From an uncultured Flavobacteriales bacterium (lineage in GTDB: Bacteria; Bacteroidota; Bacteroidia; Flavobacteriales_D; Crocinitomicaceae), in NCBI GenBank assembly GCA_913054135.1, contig CAJXJK010000017.1, positions 56,058 through 120,057 of the forward strand: a DNA stretch of 64,000 nucleotides, written 5' to 3'. The notes beneath the pieces were generated by a model. It was not told the DNA's origin and searched no databases. It saw nothing but the letters and a program-made list of their open reading frames with translations. Shown one piece after another: positions 60,558 through 64,000 of the stretch (the stretch's first letter is position 1; each line of letters starts with the position of its first letter). The position numbers and the translations under genes were made by a program.

Positions 60558-61994
60558 TTGAAAAACGACACCACTAAAGCGACTTTCGCACAGCTTTTTA
60601 CCGATAATCTTGGCTTTGCCCCAACTAATGATCAAGCGGCTGCGATTGACAATTTGACTGACTTCATTTATTCGGATAATGATTTTGAGATATTTTTACT
60701 GAGCGGATTCGCCGGAACTGGTAAAACAACACTCATTTCTACTTTTGTTAAATCACTCTCAGATATCAAAATTCAATCTTATTTGATGGCGCCTACTGGG
60801 AGGGCTGCAAAAGTTTTATCTAATTACAGCAAAAAGAGAGCGCATACCATTCATAGATCAATTTATTTCATAAACTCTGTAGGAGGAGGAACGCCTCATT
60901 TTAAACTAGGCGAAAACAAAAGGAGTAATACAATCTTCATAGTTGATGAAGCATCAATGGTTTCTACTTTTTCAGGAATCACCGATAGAAACTCCTTTAG
61001 TCAAAGAGATTTATTAGAAGATCTTTTGCAATTTGTTTATTCGGCCGATAACTGCAAAATTGTTTTTGTTGGAGACAAAGGTCAATTACCTCCGGTTGGG
61101 ATGGACAAAAGTCCGGCTCTTGACAAAACTTTTTTAAGTGAGCACTACTCTTTTGACATTGTTCAATCTGAATTAATGGATGTTGTAAGACAAGAATCTC
61201 AATCAGGAGTTTTAGAGATTTCATTACAACTCAGAGATTTTTCTGAAACCATTCCGGTCTTATCTCACAACAAAAAGGATGCTATTGCCATTAGCGGTCT
61301 TGATTTGCAAGACGCTCTAGAAAGTGAGATTAATGAATATGGGCAAGATAATGTTATGGTTGTTACGCGATCTAATAAGAGAGCAAACCTTTTCAATGAG
61401 CAAATAAGAAGGAGAATTCTTTGGCAAGAAGATGATGTGAATGCCGGAGACGTCATGATGGTGGTATCAAACAATTATTTTTGGCTTGAACCCAAATCAG
61501 AAGCTGGATTTATTGCTAATGGTGAGTTAATTCAACTCAAAAAAATAGCAAGAAGAGAAGAGCAATTTGGTTTTGAATTTGCAGACGTCATTGCTCGATT
61601 TATTGACTATCCGAACATGGAAGACATTGAAGTCAAAATGATGACGAATGCCATTCATGCTGAATCGGCGAACTTGCCACGAAATGAACTCAAAGATTTG
61701 TTTTACAGAGTGGCAACTGAAGAATATCCATTAGAAAGAAACAAAAGAGTTCGCAACAAGAAAGTAATGGAGAACCCTTATTTTCAAGCTTTGCAAGTTA
61801 AATTTGGGTATGCTGTGACCTGCCATAAATCGCAAGGTGGGCAATGGCCGGTTGTATTTATAGATCAAGGCTATTTTACCGAAGATATGTGGAACCCAGA
61901 ATATATGAGATGGCTCTACACTGCTATTACACGTGCAAGCGAAAAGGTGTATTTGGTTAATTTCTCACAAGCCTTTACAGCTATTGAAGATTAA
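60558..61994 (+). CDS. ATP-dependent DNA helicase, RecD/Pif1-like
   Basis: 478 residues from TTG at 60558 (no ATG upstream in frame). Walker A SGFAGTGKTTLI (about 46-57), Walker B IFIVDEASMVS, motif III FVGDKGQLPPVGMDKSPA, and C-terminal UvrD_C_2-type motifs VTCHKSQGGQWPVVFID and WLYTAITRASEKVYL. It is a superfamily 1 helicase, closest in layout to RecD-like ATPases without the RecBC context. Likely in DNA repair; not part of a visible operon. Divergent from the coaD group. Confidence 0.92.
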   Translation: MKNDTTKATFAQLFTDNLGFAPTNDQAAAIDNLTDFIYSDNDFEIFLLSGFAGTGKTTLISTFVKSLSDIKIQSYLMAPTGRAAKVLSNYSKKRAHTIHRSIYFINSVGGGTPHFKLGENKRSNTIFIVDEASMVSTFSGITDRNSFSQRDLLEDLLQFVYSADNCKIVFVGDKGQLPPVGMDKSPALDKTFLSEHYSFDIVQSELMDVVRQESQSGVLEISLQLRDFSETIPVLSHNKKDAIAISGLDLQDALESEINEYGQDNVMVVTRSNKRANLFNEQIRRRILWQEDDVNAGDVMMVVSNNYFWLEPKSEAGFIANGELIQLKKIARREEQFGFEFADVIARFIDYPNMEDIEVKMMTNAIHAESANLPRNELKDLFYRVATEEYPLERNKRVRNKKVMENPYFQALQVKFGYAVTCHKSQGGQWPVVFIDQGYFTEDMWNPEYMRWLYTAITRASEKVYLVNFSQAFTAIED

Positions 61995-62116
61995 TGAAGA
62001 AGGATAGATAAAATCTTTATCGCGGGATTTGACTGAATTGTTTTGAAGTTGTCAGTTTGAAATGATCAAAAAGAAATAATTACTCTATTTTAGGGGGGCT
62101 ATAAAACTAGAACTCA

Positions 62117-62548
62117 ATGCAACCTCAAATAGATCATCTTCAAATAACAGTCAAAGACTTTGAACGTGCTGTCTCATTTTACGACCAGCTCATGCCAATT
62201 CTAGGCTATGATCTGTCTCTCAAAAACCAGGGACGTGTTGAGGCCAATGATTTTGACGTAGTTGAGTATTTCCATCCCGTATTAACTTTCGGAATCAATT
62301 CTCCCAGAAAAGAATTTAAAAATGATGAAGTGCACAGAAGAACTCCGGGTTCAGTTCATCACATTGCATTTAGAGCTGAATCAAATGAAGAAGTTGATAA
62401 ATTGTACCCTTTAATCAAAGCAATAGGAGCAAATATTGTGGAGCCTCCACAGTTCTATCCACAACATGGCGAGAATTACTATGCGCTTTTCTTCAAAGAT
62501 TTAGATGGCATCAAATTAGAAATTATGTTTGAAGGGAAAACTAAATAA
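62117..62548 (+). CDS. VOC (glyoxalase/bleomycin-resistance fold) protein
   Basis: 143 residues. One VOC domain made of two beta-alpha-beta-beta-beta units, opening with IDHLQITVKDFERAVSFYDQLMPILGYDL and containing VHHIAFRAES, with metal-type residues His6 and the second module GENYYALFFKDLDGIKLEIMFE. The substrate cannot be told from sequence. The stop overlaps the ATG of the next gene by one base. Cytoplasmic. Confidence 0.88.
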   Translation: MQPQIDHLQITVKDFERAVSFYDQLMPILGYDLSLKNQGRVEANDFDVVEYFHPVLTFGINSPRKEFKNDEVHRRTPGSVHHIAFRAESNEEVDKLYPLIKAIGANIVEPPQFYPQHGENYYALFFKDLDGIKLEIMFEGKTK

Positions 62549-62913
62549 TGTCAAGCACTGATAATTTCTATATAAAGCAAGAAGAACCAAATAAGAGCTG
62601 TTTTTTGGCGCTAAGAGAAATAATTATAGCCGCTCACTCTGAAATTAATGAAACCATTAAGTACGGTATGCCTTGCTTTTACTTTAAGAACAAGTCCATG
62701 TGTTATTTATGGAAGGATAAGAAATCAAACGAACCTTATATTCTGTTTGTAGAAGGTAAATTGATTGAGCATCCAAAACTTGAACAAGGTGATAGAAAGA
62801 GGATGAAAGTGCTACCAACCCTAGCTGATAAAGATCTAGAATTGGACATCATTGTTGAAGTTCTGCAAATTGCCGTTCAGCTCTATGTGAGCGGGAAAAT
62901 CAAAACAAAGTAA
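62548..62913 (+). CDS. DUF1801-family protein
   Basis: 121 residues. ALREIIIAAHSEINETIKYGMPCFYFKNKSMCYLWKD matches the DUF1801 (YdhG-like) pattern, a small alpha/beta fold of unknown role. Translationally coupled to the VOC gene (1-bp overlap). A membrane-protein gene follows by 9 bp. Confidence 0.85.
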   Translation: MSSTDNFYIKQEEPNKSCFLALREIIIAAHSEINETIKYGMPCFYFKNKSMCYLWKDKKSNEPYILFVEGKLIEHPKLEQGDRKRMKVLPTLADKDLELDIIVEVLQIAVQLYVSGKIKTK

Positions 62914-62922
62914 ATCGAAAAA

Positions 62923-63564
62923 TTGGTCAACATATTGTTAATTATTCACGCTTCATTTGGAGGCATTGCCTTGATAGTTGGTTTGGTAGCCATCTTCGCA
63001 AAAAAAGGTCTCAAGGCACATAGAGTTTCAGGAAAGATTTTTTATTATTCTATGATAATTTCGGCAATAATGGCAATGATTATTGCTTTTATGCCAGGAC
63101 ATCTTAGCTGGTTTTTATTCGCAGTAGGCATATTCAGTTTATATCTCGTGCTGAGTGGATACCGCGCTCTAAAGTTTAAGTCGAAGACACACAATTTCAC
63201 AATAGATAAAATCATCTCAATTATTATGTTGATTTCTGGATTAGCAATGATTTTGTTACCAGTAGTAATCTTTCAGAAAATTCATATTGTACTGACTGTA
63301 TTTGGAGCGACGGGTCTACTTTTCTCAATTCAAGATTTAATCAAGTTTAGAAATCCACAAAAGCTCAGAAAAACATGGCTTCTGATTCATTTAGGTCGGA
63401 TTTTAGGAGGCTACATCTCTGCAGTGACTGCCTTCGTAATAGTAAATCAATTCTTGCCTGGAATCTATGGTTGGATCGTTCCTGGGGTTGTTGGAGGTAT
63501 TCTAATTACCTTTTGGTCAAGAAAGTACCAGCCTAAAAAAAAGGCTCACAACAACTGTGACTGA
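62923..63564 (+). CDS. Polytopic membrane protein (DUF2306-like)
   Basis: 213 residues from TTG at 62923. About six TM segments; conserved His residues in IHASFGGIALIVGL and KAHRVSGKIFYYS are characteristic of DUF2306-type proteins, which may be haem or metal related (uncertain). Follows the DUF1801 gene by 9 bp, so it may be in the same operon. Function unknown. Confidence 0.72.
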   Translation: MVNILLIIHASFGGIALIVGLVAIFAKKGLKAHRVSGKIFYYSMIISAIMAMIIAFMPGHLSWFLFAVGIFSLYLVLSGYRALKFKSKTHNFTIDKIISIIMLISGLAMILLPVVIFQKIHIVLTVFGATGLLFSIQDLIKFRNPQKLRKTWLLIHLGRILGGYISAVTAFVIVNQFLPGIYGWIVPGVVGGILITFWSRKYQPKKKAHNNCD

Positions 63565-63620
63565 ACAAATTGCAAATATTGTTTTAGTTAGGAAGAATGC
63601 AATCCAAGAAAAAGAATTGC

Positions 63621-63628
63621 TATTTTTG
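63621..63628 (+). promoter_or_regulatory. -7 box of the methyltransferase gene
   Basis: TATTTTTG matches TAnnTTTG exactly, 29 bp before the ATG at 63658. Confidence 0.5.
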
Positions 63629-63657
63629 ACTCATTAAATTGAAGTTAATCCAAGAAA

Positions 63658-64000
63658 ATGAAAGAAGAAAGCAAGAGTGAATCAGGACTAAAATCTATTG
63701 CAAGATCAATTAAGCATAAATTATTCCCTCCCAAATCGACTAAGAAAAACTTCACAACCTCTGAAGATTACTGGAACGAAAGATATGAAACTGGAGGAAA
63801 TTCAGGTGCTGGTTCTTACAGCAATTTAGCCGAATTCAAAGCCGAGATTCTGAATAATTTTGTCAAAGAGAATGAAATCAAAGAGGTTATAGAATTAGGG
63901 TCGGGTGATGGAAATCAACTCGAGTACTTCAATTTTCCAAAATACTTAGGATTCGATATTAGCGATTTCATATTGAATAAATGTAGAGAAAAATTTAAAG
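63658..64000 (+). CDS. Class I SAM-dependent methyltransferase, N-terminal part
   Basis: The gene begins at ATG 63658 and runs off the right edge, so 114 residues are present. After a basic N-terminal segment it shows DYWNERYETGG and the SAM-binding EVIELGSGDGNQLEYF (motif I), then LGFDISDFIL. The basic head and W/Y-rich opening are reminiscent of TPMT- or sugar-linked methyltransferases, but substrate cannot be told. It has its own promoter box. Confidence 0.85.
   Translation, partial: MKEESKSESGLKSIARSIKHKLFPPKSTKKNFTTSEDYWNERYETGGNSGAGSYSNLAEFKAEILNNFVKENEIKEVIELGSGDGNQLEYFNFPKYLGFDISDFILNKCREKFK

Noticed and set aside
1..64000. CRISPR arrays, tRNA or rRNA genes, transposons
   Set aside because: No regularly spaced repeats, cloverleaf-like elements, transposase motifs or long terminal inverted repeats were seen by reading; no dedicated search could be run.

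Overview
The window is AT-rich, densely coded DNA from a member of the Bacteroidota, most likely a Flavobacteriales-type marine or freshwater bacterium. The evidence is the set of lineage-typical genes (PorE-like TPR/PD40/OmpA protein, DUF3822 next to rsmD, DUF4173 protein, ComEC without a beta-lactamase domain, SiaB/SiaC-type proteins, many lipoproteins and 'AQ'-cleaved secreted proteins), the repeated -7 promoter box TAnnTTTG, and the general lack of Shine-Dalgarno sequences. No rRNA, tRNA, insertion sequence, prophage or CRISPR array is visible. No stretch longer than 300 bases lacks a gene; the largest gaps are about 250 bp (5785-6033) and 178 bp (10207-10384).

Layout. 1-4282: an oxygen/redox module, with the 5' part of ccoI (copper P-type ATPase for cbb3 oxidase) divergent from a PAS sensor kinase and a receiver-CRP fusion regulator, around a perfect GTGATttttATCAC palindrome, followed by a convergent universal stress protein. 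4405-7832: two-domain FKBP lipoprotein with queD, a small secreted protein, dinB and a thiamine-binding-like protein. 7872-13037 (minus): membrane protein, dnaK, and a TPR-type sensor kinase with its LuxR-type regulator. 13164-16065: dnaN and two envelope proteins, the second with a lysine-rich tail in the -1 frame behind an A9 run. 16164-19327 (minus): ComEC, a small HExxH protein and an outer-membrane barrel. 19433-24249: two envelope genes, then thrS-infC-rpmI-rplT with a possible tRNA-Thr-like leader hairpin and an AUA start for infC. 24298-31960: J-domain protein, haem-binding-like ChaN protein, AhpD-like protein, Kir channel, queE, PorE-like protein, UbiA-type prenyltransferase and Maf. 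32003-39540: two duplicated outer-membrane proteins and a related lipoprotein, nitroreductase, barrel protein and a large TPR/PD40 protein.

39548-47940: mostly minus-strand small or hypothetical genes, including a probable 26-residue gene and a diverged tandem pair on the plus strand. 48000-52837: membrane protein with winged-helix regulator, DUF4173 protein, COQ4-like protein, DUF4184 protein and diacylglycerol kinase. 52852-56151: a SiaABC-like partner-switching module: membrane PP2C phosphatase facing a SiaC-like phosphoprotein and a double-domain SiaB-like kinase. 56194-60475 (minus): thioredoxin-fold protein, coaD, rsmD, DUF3822 and a membrane protein. 60558-64000: helicase, VOC protein, DUF1801 protein, membrane protein and the start of a methyltransferase.

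Most of the window is chromosomal core. The points I rate highest are the SiaABC-like module with a fused kinase, the AUA start of infC, the leader hairpin of thrS, the CRP-type palindrome beside ccoI, the A9 frameshift candidate, and several genes whose -7 box lies so close to ATG that the transcripts should be leaderless.
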